A DNA stretch of 64,000 nt, from the NCBI GenBank assembly GCA_025699005.1, contig JAILWI010000001.1, positions 248,001 to 312,000 on the forward strand, in the 5' to 3' direction. Within the stretch, counting starts at the first letter, position 1. Every line of letters begins with the position of its first letter. The DNA is from Chloroflexota bacterium (GTDB lineage Bacteria; Chloroflexota; Limnocylindria; QHBO01). Below the pieces are notes generated by a model, which did no database searches, was not told where the DNA came from, and was given only the letters and a program-made list of their open reading frames with translations. This document shows positions 24,818 to 33,749 of this stretch, one piece after another. Made by a program: the position numbers and the translations under genes.

Positions 24818-26074
24818 ATGTCCATCGATCCGGCGGGCGGCCGCTTCGTCGTCCTGCGGCATCCCGACCTGCGCCGGTACCTCTCGGCGCGGTTCGTCAT
24901 CGGCATGGCCACGCAGGTGCAGACGGTCGCCGTCGGCTGGCAGGTGTTCAGTGTGTCCGGCGACCCGTTCGACCTCGGGCTCGTGGCGCTCTCGCAGTTC
25001 CTGCCGTTCGTCGTCCTCATCCTCCCGGCCGGCCACGTCGCCGATCACTTCGACCGCCGGCGCGTGCAGCTGCTGACCTTCGTGCTCCTCGGGATCTGCT
25101 CGGCGGCCCTGCTCGGCCTGGCCGTGGCCGGCAGCGAGGAAATCGCGCCCGTGCTCGGGGTGATGGTCCTGTTCGGTGTCGCGCGCGCCTTCAACCAGCC
25201 GACCGGCCAGGCCCTCCTGCCGAACCTGGCGCCGATCGGGCTCTTCCCGAGCGCCGTGGCCGTGCACTCGTCGCTCGGGCAGATCGCCACCATCGCCGGG
25301 CCCGCGCTGGGTGGTCTCCTCATCGTGGTCGGCGTCGACGCGGCGTACGCGGGGTCGTTCGTCCTCATCGTCATCGGCACGCTGCTCGTATCCGGCCTGC
25401 GCGGGGGCGGGTCTACCGACCGTGTTCGCGAGCCCGTTTCGTGGAATGCGCTGCTCTCCGGAGTGCGATTCGTGCGCTCTCAGCCAGTGGTGCTCGGATC
25501 GATCTCGCTCGACCTGTTCGCCGTCCTCTTCGGCGGTGCGACGGCCCTCCTTCCGATCTACGCGGGCGAGATCCTCGACGTGGGTCCGGTCGGCCTCGGG
25601 GTCATGCGCGCGACACCGGCCGTCGGCGCTGCGGTGCTCGCCGCGCTCGTTGCGATCCGTCCCATCGAGCGCGGCGTCGGTCGCTGGATGTTCGGGGGCG
25701 TCGCGGCGTTCGGCATCGCCACCGTCGTCTTCGGCCTCTCCACCGAGCTGTGGATCAGCCTGGCGGCGCTGGCGGTGATGGGCGCGGCCGACATGGTCAG
25801 CGTGTACATCCGCCACCTGCTCGTGCAGCTCGAGACCCCCGACGCCATCCGCGGGCGGGTCAGTGCCGTGAACTCGGTCTTCATCGGGGCGTCGAACGAG
25901 CTCGGAGAGTTCGAGTCCGGGGTGACCGCGGCATGGTGGGGCGTGATCCCGGCCGTCGTCATCGGCGGCCTCGCCACGGTCGGCGTGGCGGCCGCATGGA
26001 CCCGGCTCTTCCCGATGCTCGCCCGTCTCGACCGATTCCCCGCGACGACCGGTGAGGGCGAACCGCGCCGATAG
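24818..26074 (+). CDS. MFS exporter, EntS-like
   Basis: 418 residues, 12 hydrophobic segments, MFS_3/EntS-type exporter. The N-terminus LRHPDLRRYLSARFVIGMATQVQTVAVGWQV and the motif A loop GHVADHFDRRRV are characteristic of this subfamily, which includes siderophore exporters and many of unknown substrate. I use ATG 24818; upstream in-frame codons lack coding character. Stand-alone on the plus strand, divergent from another MFS gene. No siderophore synthesis genes are nearby, so no substrate can be proposed. Confidence 0.85.
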   Translation: MSIDPAGGRFVVLRHPDLRRYLSARFVIGMATQVQTVAVGWQVFSVSGDPFDLGLVALSQFLPFVVLILPAGHVADHFDRRRVQLLTFVLLGICSAALLGLAVAGSEEIAPVLGVMVLFGVARAFNQPTGQALLPNLAPIGLFPSAVAVHSSLGQIATIAGPALGGLLIVVGVDAAYAGSFVLIVIGTLLVSGLRGGGSTDRVREPVSWNALLSGVRFVRSQPVVLGSISLDLFAVLFGGATALLPIYAGEILDVGPVGLGVMRATPAVGAAVLAALVAIRPIERGVGRWMFGGVAAFGIATVVFGLSTELWISLAALAVMGAADMVSVYIRHLLVQLETPDAIRGRVSAVNSVFIGASNELGEFESGVTAAWWGVIPAVVIGGLATVGVAAAWTRLFPMLARLDRFPATTGEGEPRR

Positions 26075-26121
26075 GAGGATGGACCTCCCCGAAGCCGGCC
26101 GCGTATGCTGCCGCGGGAGGG

Positions 26122-26286
26122 ATGCCGCCATGCCTGAGCCATGCATCTCGTGCCACCGCGACCGGCGAGGAGGGATTCCTGTGCCACTCGTGCCAGCGCG
26201 GCTCCGCAAGTCTTGGTGGGCAGCAGTCCACGCCGCTGAGCGGCCGATACGTGGTCATCGACCTCGGGAACATGACGGGGCTGTGA
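26122..26286 (+). pseudogene. Short zinc-ribbon remnant, apparently frameshifted
   Basis: A 54-codon frame opens at ATG 26122 after GGGAGG and ends at TGA 26286. It contains EEGFLCHSCQRGSAS, which looks like the second half of a CxxC...CxxC zinc ribbon. The matching first half, PCISCHR, is present in a different frame (from ATG 26130). Joining them needs one frameshift within about 26150-26163. The result would be a compact C-x2-C...C-x2-C peptide of about 52 residues. Either a decayed small gene or a single-base assembly error; the rest of the intergenic DNA has no ORF of substance. Confidence 0.4.
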
Positions 26287-26304
26287 CCTGGGCCACATGA
26301 CGGG
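26260..26304. repeat. 20-bp imperfect direct repeat upstream of lgt
   Basis: GACCTCGGGAACATGACGGG (26260-26279) and GACCTGGGCCACATGACGGG (26285-26304) match at 17 of 20 positions with a 25-base period. They lie just before the lgt start and across the end of the remnant frame. They could be an operator pair or the trace of a lost element; nothing in the sequence decides. Confidence 0.45.
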
Positions 26305-26331
26305 TTGCTGCCGGCCGCCTAGAATCCCCGG

Positions 26332-27231
26332 GTGATCGATCCAGTCGCCGTCGAGATCGGCCCGTTCCAGCTGCACTGGTACGGCATCATCATCGCCTCC
26401 GCCGTCCTCATCGGTGGGGTGCTGGGCACCCGGGTGGCGCGATGGCTCGGCGAGGACCCCGACGACGGGTGGGCCATGCTGCTGCCCGTGGTCATCGCCG
26501 CGGTCATCGGGGCGCGGATCTACCACGTGATCCACCTGTGGGACTTCTACCGCGAGAATCCCGTGCTCATCCCGCAGATCTGGAACGGTGGCATCGGCAT
26601 ACCCGGCGCCGTCGTCGGCGGCGCGATCGCCATCTTCTTCTTGACACGGTCCAAGGGCCTGAACACCGCGCGATGGCTCGATGTCTTCGCGCCGGCACTC
26701 CTGCTGGGCCAGGTGATCGGCCGGCTCGGGAACTTCGTGAACCAGGAGCTGTACGGTCCGCCGACCTCCCTGTGCGGTGTCGAGTTCCCGCCGTGCCTGC
26801 CGTTCGGCATCCCGATCGACGCAGCGCACCGCGAGGGAACGCCGTGGGGTGCTGCCGCATTACCGGTCGAGACGACGAGCTTCGTGCCGCTCTTCGCCTA
26901 CGAGATGGTGCTGAACCTCATCGGCATGCTCGTCATCCTGTGGGTCATCCGCCGATTCGGGCCGAGGCTCTTCGCCGGCGACGCGGCCCTGATGTACATC
27001 ATGTGGTACGGCGCCGTCCGCACGCTGCTCGAGACGTATCGGGTCGGGAACTGGACGATCCTCGGCCTGCCGACGGCCATGTGGGTCGGGATCATCGGCT
27101 TCGTGCTCGCGGGAGCCTGGCTCCTGATCCGACATCGCCGGGGATGGGGTTCGCCGATGTTGCGGCCGGCGGCCGACGCAGACGTCGCCACCCCGGCGGC
27201 CAAGCCGCAGCCCGAGGCGACCGCTGGCTGA
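26332..27231 (+). CDS. lgt: Prolipoprotein diacylglyceryl transferase
   Basis: 299-residue, seven-helix membrane enzyme that moves diacylglycerol from phosphatidylglycerol to the lipobox cysteine of prolipoproteins. It carries the signature GRLGNFVNQELYG near residues 136-148. The WNGGIGIPGAVVGG segment sits where enterobacterial enzymes have HGG; Asn replacing the His is seen in other phyla. A late Arg/Glu motif (RTLLETYR) is present. GTG start. Several lipoproteins in this window (13074, 42299, 60017, 60479) are expected substrates. Followed after 25 bases by the CBS-like gene. Confidence 0.95.
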   Translation: MIDPVAVEIGPFQLHWYGIIIASAVLIGGVLGTRVARWLGEDPDDGWAMLLPVVIAAVIGARIYHVIHLWDFYRENPVLIPQIWNGGIGIPGAVVGGAIAIFFLTRSKGLNTARWLDVFAPALLLGQVIGRLGNFVNQELYGPPTSLCGVEFPPCLPFGIPIDAAHREGTPWGAAALPVETTSFVPLFAYEMVLNLIGMLVILWVIRRFGPRLFAGDAALMYIMWYGAVRTLLETYRVGNWTILGLPTAMWVGIIGFVLAGAWLLIRHRRGWGSPMLRPAADADVATPAAKPQPEATAG

Positions 27232-27256
27232 GCGAGCGGGCGAGATCCTGCCCGAT

Positions 27257-28279
27257 GTGACGGCCGCGATCGGCGGGACGCCCCTGGTTGCGCTCGACCG
27301 ACTGGCCGAGGGGCTCGCACCCCGCCTCGTCGGCAAGCTCGAGCACATGAACCCCGGCGGCTCGGTGAAGGACCGGATCGCCGTGCCGATGATCGGGGCG
27401 GCGGAGGCGGCCGGGCTCCTCAAGCCGGGCGGTGTCATCATCGAGCCGACGAGCGGCAACACCGGCGTGGGATTGGCCCAGGCGGCCGCCGTGAAGGGCT
27501 ATCGCTGCATCTTCGTGATGGCCGACAAGCAGTCCGAGGAGAAGCGCGCTCTGCTCCGCGCCTACGGCGCCGAGGTGATCGTGTGCCCGACCGACGTGGA
27601 CCCCGACGACGAGCGTTCCTACTACCGCGTGTCCGACCGGCTCGCCCGCGAGATCCCCGGGGCGTGGAAGCCGGACCAGTATCACAACGACGCGAACCCG
27701 GCCGCCCACCACGCGACGACGGGTCCCGAGATCTGGGAGGCGACCGAGGGCCGCGTCACGCACCTCGTGGTCGCGCTGGGGACGGGCGGCACGGTCTCGG
27801 GCACCGGCCGCTTCCTGAAGGAGCAGAACCCGTCGATCGAGATTGTTGGTGCCGATCCCGCAGGGTCGGTGTACTCCGGGGACACTCCGCACCCGTACGT
27901 GACCGAGGGCATCGGCGAGGACTTCTGGCCGAGCTCGTACGACCCCCGCGTGTGCGACACCGTGGTCCGCGTGAGCGATCGCGACTCGCTGCTGACGGCG
28001 CGGCTCGCCACGGCGCGCGAGGGAATCCTCATGGGCGAGTCATGCGGCACGGCGCTGTGGGCCGCGCTCCAGATGGCCCGAGACGTCGCCGATCCGAATG
28101 CGCTGTTCGTCGTTCTCCTGCCCGACGGCGGACGCAACTACGTCGGCAAGCTCTACAACGACGACTGGCTGCGCGAGCAGGGCCTGCTCGGGGCCGACGA
28201 ATCGCCGTCGGACTACGACTGGCGCACGACCGCGGCCGACGTGGTCCTTCGCGGCGCGGACATTCCCACCGGCCCCTGA
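27257..28279 (+). CDS. Cystathionine beta-synthase-like PLP enzyme without CBS domains
   Basis: 340 residues, fold-type II PLP enzyme. Lys38 in MNPGGSVKDR binds PLP, PTSGNTGVG binds phosphate and GTGGTVSGTGR closes the site. The YVTEGIGEDFWP segment and the VCDTVVRVSDRDS stretch place it with cystathionine beta-synthases rather than O-acetylserine sulfhydrylases. It ends before the regulatory CBS pair found in longer homologues. The start is uncertain: homologues usually have about six residues before IGGTPL (here ILPDVT), so GTG 27257 may be slightly late. With the gene at 31310 it forms a transsulfuration pair. Confidence 0.88.
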   Translation: MTAAIGGTPLVALDRLAEGLAPRLVGKLEHMNPGGSVKDRIAVPMIGAAEAAGLLKPGGVIIEPTSGNTGVGLAQAAAVKGYRCIFVMADKQSEEKRALLRAYGAEVIVCPTDVDPDDERSYYRVSDRLAREIPGAWKPDQYHNDANPAAHHATTGPEIWEATEGRVTHLVVALGTGGTVSGTGRFLKEQNPSIEIVGADPAGSVYSGDTPHPYVTEGIGEDFWPSSYDPRVCDTVVRVSDRDSLLTARLATAREGILMGESCGTALWAALQMARDVADPNALFVVLLPDGGRNYVGKLYNDDWLREQGLLGADESPSDYDWRTTAADVVLRGADIPTGP

Positions 28280-28289
28280 GGGGATCGGC

Positions 28290-29615
28290 TCAGTCTCGGG
28301 GAACCTGCCCCTCGAGGAGCTCCCAGAAGTCGCCGAGGCCATCGCTGAGCTGATACCGCATGGCCGGCTCGATGCCGCCCAGGATCTCGGTGTAGCTGAC
28401 GACCTGGTACGCCGCGCCGAGGGCGAAGACGTCGTCACGGTGGTCGCGAAGGGGGCCGACGTCGCCGATCGACGCGAGCGCACCGAGCCACGCGTCCCAC
28501 GAGGGATCCTCGGGCCCGAATCGACCGCCGGGATGCACCATCCATACGGCCACGTCCAGAAGGGGGTGTCCGATGGCCGCGTCGGACCAGTCGATGATCA
28601 CCGGTCCTTCTGGGGTGACGAGGACGTTGGCCCGGTTGAAGTCGCCGTGGACGACCACCTCCGGAAACCCGAGCCCGTCGAGCCACGACGCCCGCTCGGC
28701 GACCCAGTCGACGACCTGTGCGGCGCGCGGGGGATCGATCTCGGGCCCGCCGAGCTCCGCCGTTGACGCGATGGCCGACTCGAGCTGAGCCGCGAGCGCG
28801 CTCAGCGGCCGGTGGGCGACGCCCAGCCCGGTCAGCTCCTCCCGCCGGTCGATCGATGCGCGCTGCACGTCGACGAGGACGGACACGGCGGCACGGATGA
28901 CCTCGGGATCCCCGGACATGCCGACCTGTGGTCCAGGCACGTCGTCGAGCAGGAGCCACCCCTGGGCCTCGTCGAGCCCGAGCACCCGGGGCAGGGCGTG
29001 CGGCATCGCCTCGCCGAGGATCCGGGTCACGATCGGCTCACGATCGAAGAGCGGGAAGACCCCCTTGAACCAGGCATCTCCGCCGTCGGTTGGGACACGC
29101 ATGAGGGCCGTGATCGTCCAGATGCGCCGCACCTCGATCGGTCCGGCGCGCCTGCGCCCCGTCGCCGCCAGTGTCTCGTCGATCCAGCCAAGGGCCTTTG
29201 CCTGCCAGCCCGCTCGTGACCATCGCGCCCGGAGATCGGGAACCGGACGCGCCCCGCGCAACTCGGCCAGCCACGTGCCGGCGCGATCACGCAGGGGGGC
29301 AACGACCGGATCCGGTGGCGGGCCCCAGGTGTACCGATCCGGCGGCTGCCAGCCCACGGAAGGCGCTTCGAACGCCGCGAGGGCCGCTCGCACCTCGCCG
29401 CCGGCGGGGGCCAGGTACGTCTCGAGAATGGTCGCGTCCTCGAGCCCCAGTTCCGGTCCCAGGTGCCGGCTGATCGCCATCACGAGCGTGTCGTCCTCCC
29501 GGAGCTCGGGTCGGATGATCGGCAGCTGCCCGCCTCTCGTCGTGTCGATCAGCACGCACGACCCATCGTCTGGACGCGGCAGCAGGACGTGGATCTCGAT
29601 GGCCGGCTCGCTCAC
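28290..29615 (-). CDS. Aminoglycoside phosphotransferase-family kinase
   Basis: 441 residues with a C-terminal APH/choline-kinase fold: VVVHGDFNRANVLV (HGDxxxxN catalytic loop) and VIIDWSDAAIGHPLLD (metal-binding Asp). The N-terminal 130 residues (IEIHVLLPRPDDG, LPIIRPELREDD) form a separate alpha/beta part I do not recognise, perhaps a degenerate NUDIX-like fold, though no REUxEExGU box is present. I start at GTG 29615. Convergent with the CBS-like gene, 10 bases apart. Substrate unknown; antibiotic resistance should not be assumed. Confidence 0.8.
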   Translation of the reverse strand: MSEPAIEIHVLLPRPDDGSCVLIDTTRGGQLPIIRPELREDDTLVMAISRHLGPELGLEDATILETYLAPAGGEVRAALAAFEAPSVGWQPPDRYTWGPPPDPVVAPLRDRAGTWLAELRGARPVPDLRARWSRAGWQAKALGWIDETLAATGRRRAGPIEVRRIWTITALMRVPTDGGDAWFKGVFPLFDREPIVTRILGEAMPHALPRVLGLDEAQGWLLLDDVPGPQVGMSGDPEVIRAAVSVLVDVQRASIDRREELTGLGVAHRPLSALAAQLESAIASTAELGGPEIDPPRAAQVVDWVAERASWLDGLGFPEVVVHGDFNRANVLVTPEGPVIIDWSDAAIGHPLLDVAVWMVHPGGRFGPEDPSWDAWLGALASIGDVGPLRDHRDDVFALGAAYQVVSYTEILGGIEPAMRYQLSDGLGDFWELLEGQVPRD

Positions 29616-29712
29616 CGCGGCAGCATGCCAGACCGAACCGGCTGCTGACGTCCACGAGCGCGGGGAGTATCGTTGAGGATCACCACAGAACAGTTGGGAG
29701 CCTCGAGACTTC

Positions 29713-31257
29713 ATGACGCATGTCGCAGAGCCGCCGGTCGCCGGGGGTGGGGAACGGACCGAGCAGGAGCAGGTCAACCACTGGATCAACGGCGCCCGGG
29801 TGGCCGGGACGAGCGGCCGACAGGGCCCGGTCTACAACCCCGCCACGGGTGCGATCGCGCGACACGTCGACTTCGCCTCGGTCGAGGAGGTCGACGCCGC
29901 CGTCGCCGCCGCGAAGGCCGCCTTCCCCGGCTGGCGCGAGACGAGCATCAGCAAGCGCACCGAGATCATGTTCCGCATCCGCAACCTCGCGGACCAGCAT
30001 CGCGAGGAGATCGCGGCGCACCTGACCCGAGAGCACGGGAAGGTCCGCAGTGACGCGCTCGGCGAGGTGGCCCGTGGCCTCGAGAACCTCGAGTTCGCGA
30101 CCGGCATCCCGCACCTGCTCAAGGGCGGGTTCAGCGAGCAGGTCTCGACCGGGATCGACGTGTACCAGATCCGCCAGCCCCTGGGCGTCGTGGCCGGAAT
30201 CACGCCCTTCAACTTCCCGGCCATGGTGCCGATGTGGATGTTCGCCAACGCGATCGCCTGCGGAAACACGTTCGTCCTCAAGCCCTCCGAGAAGGATCCG
30301 TCGGCATCGGTCTACATCGCCGAGCTGCTGAAGGAGGCCGGTCTCCCGGACGGCGTGTTCAACGTCGTCCACGGGGACAAGGTCGCGGTCGACCGCATCC
30401 TCGAGCACCCCGACGTCGCCGCCGTCAGCTTCGTCGGCTCGACGCCGATCGCCCGCTACATCAGCGAGACCGGCACGAAGCACGGCAAGCGCGTCCAGGC
30501 CCTGGGCGGCGCGAAGAACCACATGATCGTGCTCCCCGACGCGGACATCGAGATGGCCGCCGATGCCGCCGTCTCCGCCGCCTACGGCTCGGCGGGCGAG
30601 CGCTGCATGGCCATCAGCGTGGTCGTCGCGGTCGGTGACGTCGCGGACCCGCTCGTCGACGCCATCGAGGAGCGTCTGCCGAAGATCAAGATCGGTCCGG
30701 GCCACGAAGAAGGCTCCGAGATGGGCCCGCTCATCACGAAGGAGCACCGCGACAAGGTCGCCTCGTACCTGGACAGCGGCGTCTCCCAGGGCGCGACCCT
30801 GCGGGCCGATGGCCGCCAGCACGTGCTCTACAACGAGTCCGAGGGCTTCTTCCTCGGCGTCTCGTTGCTCGACAACGTGACGCCCGAGATGGAGTGCTAC
30901 CGCAACGAGATCTTCGGGCCCGTGCTCGAGGTCGTTCGCGCGCACGACTACCCCGAAGCCCTGGGGATCGTCAACGAGAACCAGTACGGGAACGGCACGG
31001 CGATCTTCACCCGCGACGGCGGTGCGGCGCGCCAGTACCAGTTCGACGTCAACGTCGGGATGGTCGGCATCAATGTGCCGATCCCGGTGCCGGTCGCGTA
31101 CTACAGCTTCGGCGGCTGGAAGGCGTCGCTCTTCGGCGACCTTCACATGTACGGCCCGGAGGGAATCCAGTTCTACACCCGCGGCAAGGTCGTCACTGCA
31201 CGCTGGCCCGATCCCGGGACGAGCAGCGTCGACCTCGGCTTCCCGCGAACGCGGTAG
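29713..31257 (+). CDS. mmsA: CoA-acylating methylmalonate-semialdehyde dehydrogenase
   Basis: 514-residue aldehyde dehydrogenase. NHWINGARVAG opens the NAD domain; GITPFNFPAMVPMWM and FVLKPSEKDPS are the MMSDH-type NAD/CoA motifs; Cys298 lies in GSAGERCMAIS. The catalytic Glu of ordinary ALDHs is replaced by Asn in GGAKNHMIVLPDAD, as expected for the CoA-dependent enzyme. It converts methylmalonate semialdehyde to propionyl-CoA in valine, thymine or inositol breakdown. No partner catabolic genes are nearby. GGGAG precedes the ATG by about 12 bases. Confidence 0.93.
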   Translation: MTHVAEPPVAGGGERTEQEQVNHWINGARVAGTSGRQGPVYNPATGAIARHVDFASVEEVDAAVAAAKAAFPGWRETSISKRTEIMFRIRNLADQHREEIAAHLTREHGKVRSDALGEVARGLENLEFATGIPHLLKGGFSEQVSTGIDVYQIRQPLGVVAGITPFNFPAMVPMWMFANAIACGNTFVLKPSEKDPSASVYIAELLKEAGLPDGVFNVVHGDKVAVDRILEHPDVAAVSFVGSTPIARYISETGTKHGKRVQALGGAKNHMIVLPDADIEMAADAAVSAAYGSAGERCMAISVVVAVGDVADPLVDAIEERLPKIKIGPGHEEGSEMGPLITKEHRDKVASYLDSGVSQGATLRADGRQHVLYNESEGFFLGVSLLDNVTPEMECYRNEIFGPVLEVVRAHDYPEALGIVNENQYGNGTAIFTRDGGAARQYQFDVNVGMVGINVPIPVPVAYYSFGGWKASLFGDLHMYGPEGIQFYTRGKVVTARWPDPGTSSVDLGFPRTR

Positions 31258-31309
31258 CGGCTCAGCCGCCGAGGTCCGCGAAGCGAGTCCCTGCGACAAT
31301 GTGCGCTGC

Positions 31310-32464
31310 ATGACCGACAAGATTGAGACGCTCGCCGTCCACGCCGGCGCCGAGCCCGATCCGCACACCGGCGCCGTGGTGCCGCCGATCCAGCTCAGCA
31401 CCACGTTCAAGCAGGACGGTGTGGGCGGCCTGCGCGGCGGCTACGAGTACGGTCGCAGCGGCAACCCGACGCGCGACGCGCTCGAGGAGACGATTGCGGC
31501 CCTCGAGGGCGCCGCGCACGGCTTCGCCTACGCGTCGGGCCTGGCGGCCACGCAGAACATCCTCTACCTCCTGTCGCCGGGCGATCGTCTCCTGATGAGC
31601 GACGACGTCTACGGCGGGACGTGGCGGCTGGCGGACAAGGTCTGGCGCCGATACGGCATCGAGACCGATACCGTCGACCTGCGTGACCTGTCGGCGGTGG
31701 AGGCAGCCATCGGCGCCGGCAAGACGCCGCGCATGGTGTGGGTCGAGACGCCGTCCAACCCGCTGCTCAAGGTGATCGACATCGCCGGCGTGGCACGGCT
31801 CGCCGCAGCCGCCGGCGCGCTGACGGTCGTCGACAACACGTTCGCCACGCCGTACCTGCAGCGGCCGCTCGAGCACGGCGCCGATCTCGTCCTACACTCG
31901 GCCACGAAGTACCTCGGTGGCCACTCCGACGTCATCGGCGGCCTGGTCGTGACGAGCTCCGACGAGCTCGCCGAGCGGCTGCGCTTTCACCAGAACGCCG
32001 CCGGCGCCGTTCCCAGCCCCTTCGACTGCTTCCTCGTCATGCGCGGCATCCGGACGCTGGCGGTGCGGATGGAGCGCGCGTCGGCGAACGCGGGCACGCT
32101 GGCGTCATGGCTCGCCGATCGAGCGGAGGTCGACTCCGTCCACTACCCGGGCATGCCGGACCACCCAGCGCGCGACGTGGTCGAGCGACAGATGCGGCTT
32201 CCGGGCGCCATGCTCAGCTTCGAGCTCCATGCGGGCGAGGGCGCCGCGCGCCGGCTCGCCGCGGCGACCCGTCTCTTCACGCTCGCCGAGTCCCTCGGCG
32301 CCGTCGAGTCCCTCATCGAGCTGCCCGCGCCGATGACCCACGCGTCGGTGGCCGGCTCGAGCCTGGCCGTCCCTGCCGGGCTCGTCCGGCTGAGCGTCGG
32401 CATCGAGTCCGTCGACGACCTGCGGGCCGACCTCGAGGCGGCGCTGAGCGCATCGGCGGGCTGA
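31310..32464 (+). CDS. Cystathionine gamma-synthase/lyase family PLP enzyme
   Basis: 384 residues, Cys/Met-metabolism PLP family. The N-terminal IQLSTTFKQDGVGG and YEYGRSGNPTR carry the phosphate-binding Tyr/Arg from the neighbouring subunit. ETPSNPLLKVIDI and Lys200 in HSATKYLGGHSDVIGG follow. The C-terminal LPAPMTHASV and GLVRLSVGIESVDDL are typical. Lyase and synthase cannot be told apart by eye; with the CBS-like enzyme at 27257, gamma-lyase (reverse transsulfuration) is favoured. Its stop overlaps the following membrane-protein start (TGATG). Confidence 0.92.
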   Translation: MTDKIETLAVHAGAEPDPHTGAVVPPIQLSTTFKQDGVGGLRGGYEYGRSGNPTRDALEETIAALEGAAHGFAYASGLAATQNILYLLSPGDRLLMSDDVYGGTWRLADKVWRRYGIETDTVDLRDLSAVEAAIGAGKTPRMVWVETPSNPLLKVIDIAGVARLAAAAGALTVVDNTFATPYLQRPLEHGADLVLHSATKYLGGHSDVIGGLVVTSSDELAERLRFHQNAAGAVPSPFDCFLVMRGIRTLAVRMERASANAGTLASWLADRAEVDSVHYPGMPDHPARDVVERQMRLPGAMLSFELHAGEGAARRLAAATRLFTLAESLGAVESLIELPAPMTHASVAGSSLAVPAGLVRLSVGIESVDDLRADLEAALSASAG

Positions 32465-32991
32465 TGGACGAGACCGACCGGCACGACGGTCCGACCGAGC
32501 TGGTCGAGGGCGCCGATGGCGAGCTCGTCGAGCGCCTGTCGGGTGGCACCGCGACGATCCTGCTCGTCTGGCTCATCGGCGTCGGCGGTCTTTCGACGCT
32601 CCTCGCTGCATGGCTCTTCTTCTGGCTCGTGACCGGCGAGCGGCTGGGCATCGGTGCCCTGTTCAGCGGCTTCGGCTTCTACACCGCGCTCGCCGGGGCC
32701 GCCGGGCCCTGCGTCCTGTGGCTGGCCGGTCGCGCCCAGGGCCACTCGCTCGGGTGGTTCGTGGGCACCGCGGTGAAGATCGCGCTCGTGATGGTGGCGA
32801 TCGTCCTCATCGTCATCCTGCTCGCCGTGCTCGTGCTGGCGGGCGCACTGCCGGGCGTCGGCGCGGTGGCCGCCGCGGCCCTCATGGTCGTGGCGTCGAC
32901 GCTGCTAGCCGTGATCTGGGCCCTGGCCACCTGGGGCGCCGATCGGTGGATCGCGCGCGCCCGGACCGTCGAGGGCGATCAGACCTCGTAG
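32464..32991 (+). CDS. Four-helix membrane protein of unknown function
   Basis: 175 residues. An acidic cytoplasmic N-terminus of about 30 residues is followed by four hydrophobic segments: TILLVWLIGVGGLSTLLAAW, ALFSGFGFYTALAGAAGPCV, TAVKIALVMVAIVLIVILLA, then VAAAALMVVASTLLAVIWAL. A basic tail ends it. Translationally coupled to the cystathionine enzyme gene by a TGATG overlap. No recognisable family. The 3' end overlaps the convergent MBL gene by 13 bases. Confidence 0.75.
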   Translation: MDETDRHDGPTELVEGADGELVERLSGGTATILLVWLIGVGGLSTLLAAWLFFWLVTGERLGIGALFSGFGFYTALAGAAGPCVLWLAGRAQGHSLGWFVGTAVKIALVMVAIVLIVILLAVLVLAGALPGVGAVAAAALMVVASTLLAVIWALATWGADRWIARARTVEGDQTS

Positions 32992-33746
32992 GTGCGACCC
33001 GGCTCCGCGACGTGGACCTCTCCGTCGAAGACCGCCCGCGCCTGCTCGGCGAAGCTCGCGGCCTCGTCGCCGTTGACCGGCAGGTGGGTCAGCACCAGGT
33101 GCTCGACGCCGCCCTCGCGCGCCACGTCGCCGGCCTCCGAGGGCATGAGGTGGCCCCTCGGCTCTGGCGGCTGCGCATCTTCGGCGAGTGACCGCAGCGT
33201 GGCCTCGCTGAGCAGGAGGTTGGCGTCATCGGCAAGGTCGGCCAGGGCGTCGCACGGCGCGGTGTCGGCGGTATAGGACAGCCTGCGGTCGCCGTCCTCG
33301 AAGCGGAAGCCCCAGCACGGGATGTAGTGCTGGGTCTCGCGGGGTGAAACCCGGAGCTTGCCGATCTCGAACGTTCCGCTGCCGTCGTGCTCGCTGAGCT
33401 GGAATGCATCCTCGAAGTGACGGGCGCCGCCCACTCCACGGGCGAGGTCGAGCAGCTGGTCGGCAGAGCCGGGCGGCATGATCACGCGCAACCGCTCATC
33501 GGCCGCGAGCCGCCGCCACGGGTACACGTAGCGCAGGGTGACGAGGTCGAGCATGTGGTCCGCGTGCATGTGGCTCACGAGGACCGCGTCGAGCTCGTCG
33601 GGATGGTGCCGGCGCAGCAGCTGCGCCACGATCCCCGGCCCGATGTCCACGAGCACGCGTGACCCGGCGCCCTCGATGAGATAGCCGGCACAGGCCTCGC
33701 CGGGGTTCGGGCGCGCGGGCGATCGCCCGAGAACGGTGAGGCGCAT
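32979..33746 (-). CDS. MBL-fold metallo-hydrolase, RNase Z-like
   Basis: 255 residues. The dinuclear zinc site is clear: SHMHADHMLD (HxHxDH), the bridging Asp in LSYTADTAPCD, and HLPVNGDEA near the end supplying the last His. N-terminal MRLTVLGRSPARPNPGEACAGYLIE is typical of the RNase Z/ElaC-like branch. The flexible exosite arm of true tRNase Z is absent, so tRNA processing is not assured; phosphodiesterase or lactonase-like activity is possible. Same strand as the acetyltransferase upstream, 3 bases away. Confidence 0.88.
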   Translation of the reverse strand: MRLTVLGRSPARPNPGEACAGYLIEGAGSRVLVDIGPGIVAQLLRRHHPDELDAVLVSHMHADHMLDLVTLRYVYPWRRLAADERLRVIMPPGSADQLLDLARGVGGARHFEDAFQLSEHDGSGTFEIGKLRVSPRETQHYIPCWGFRFEDGDRRLSYTADTAPCDALADLADDANLLLSEATLRSLAEDAQPPEPRGHLMPSEAGDVAREGGVEHLVLTHLPVNGDEAASFAEQARAVFDGEVHVAEPGRTYEV

Positions 33747-33749
33747 CGG

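Noticed and set aside
24032..26209. 725-codon minus-strand frame over the MFS gene at 24818
   Set aside because: Mirror of a real 12-helix MFS protein; highly charged, no domain.
26075..26331. Insertion-sequence remnant upstream of lgt
   Set aside because: A 20-base direct repeat and a broken small frame are present, but no terminal inverted repeats, target duplication or transposase fragment could be found.
28265..28295. CCCCTGAGGGG as a terminator between the CBS-like and kinase genes
   Set aside because: The 5-base arms leave no loop of adequate size and the convergent genes are only 10 bases apart; too weak to call.
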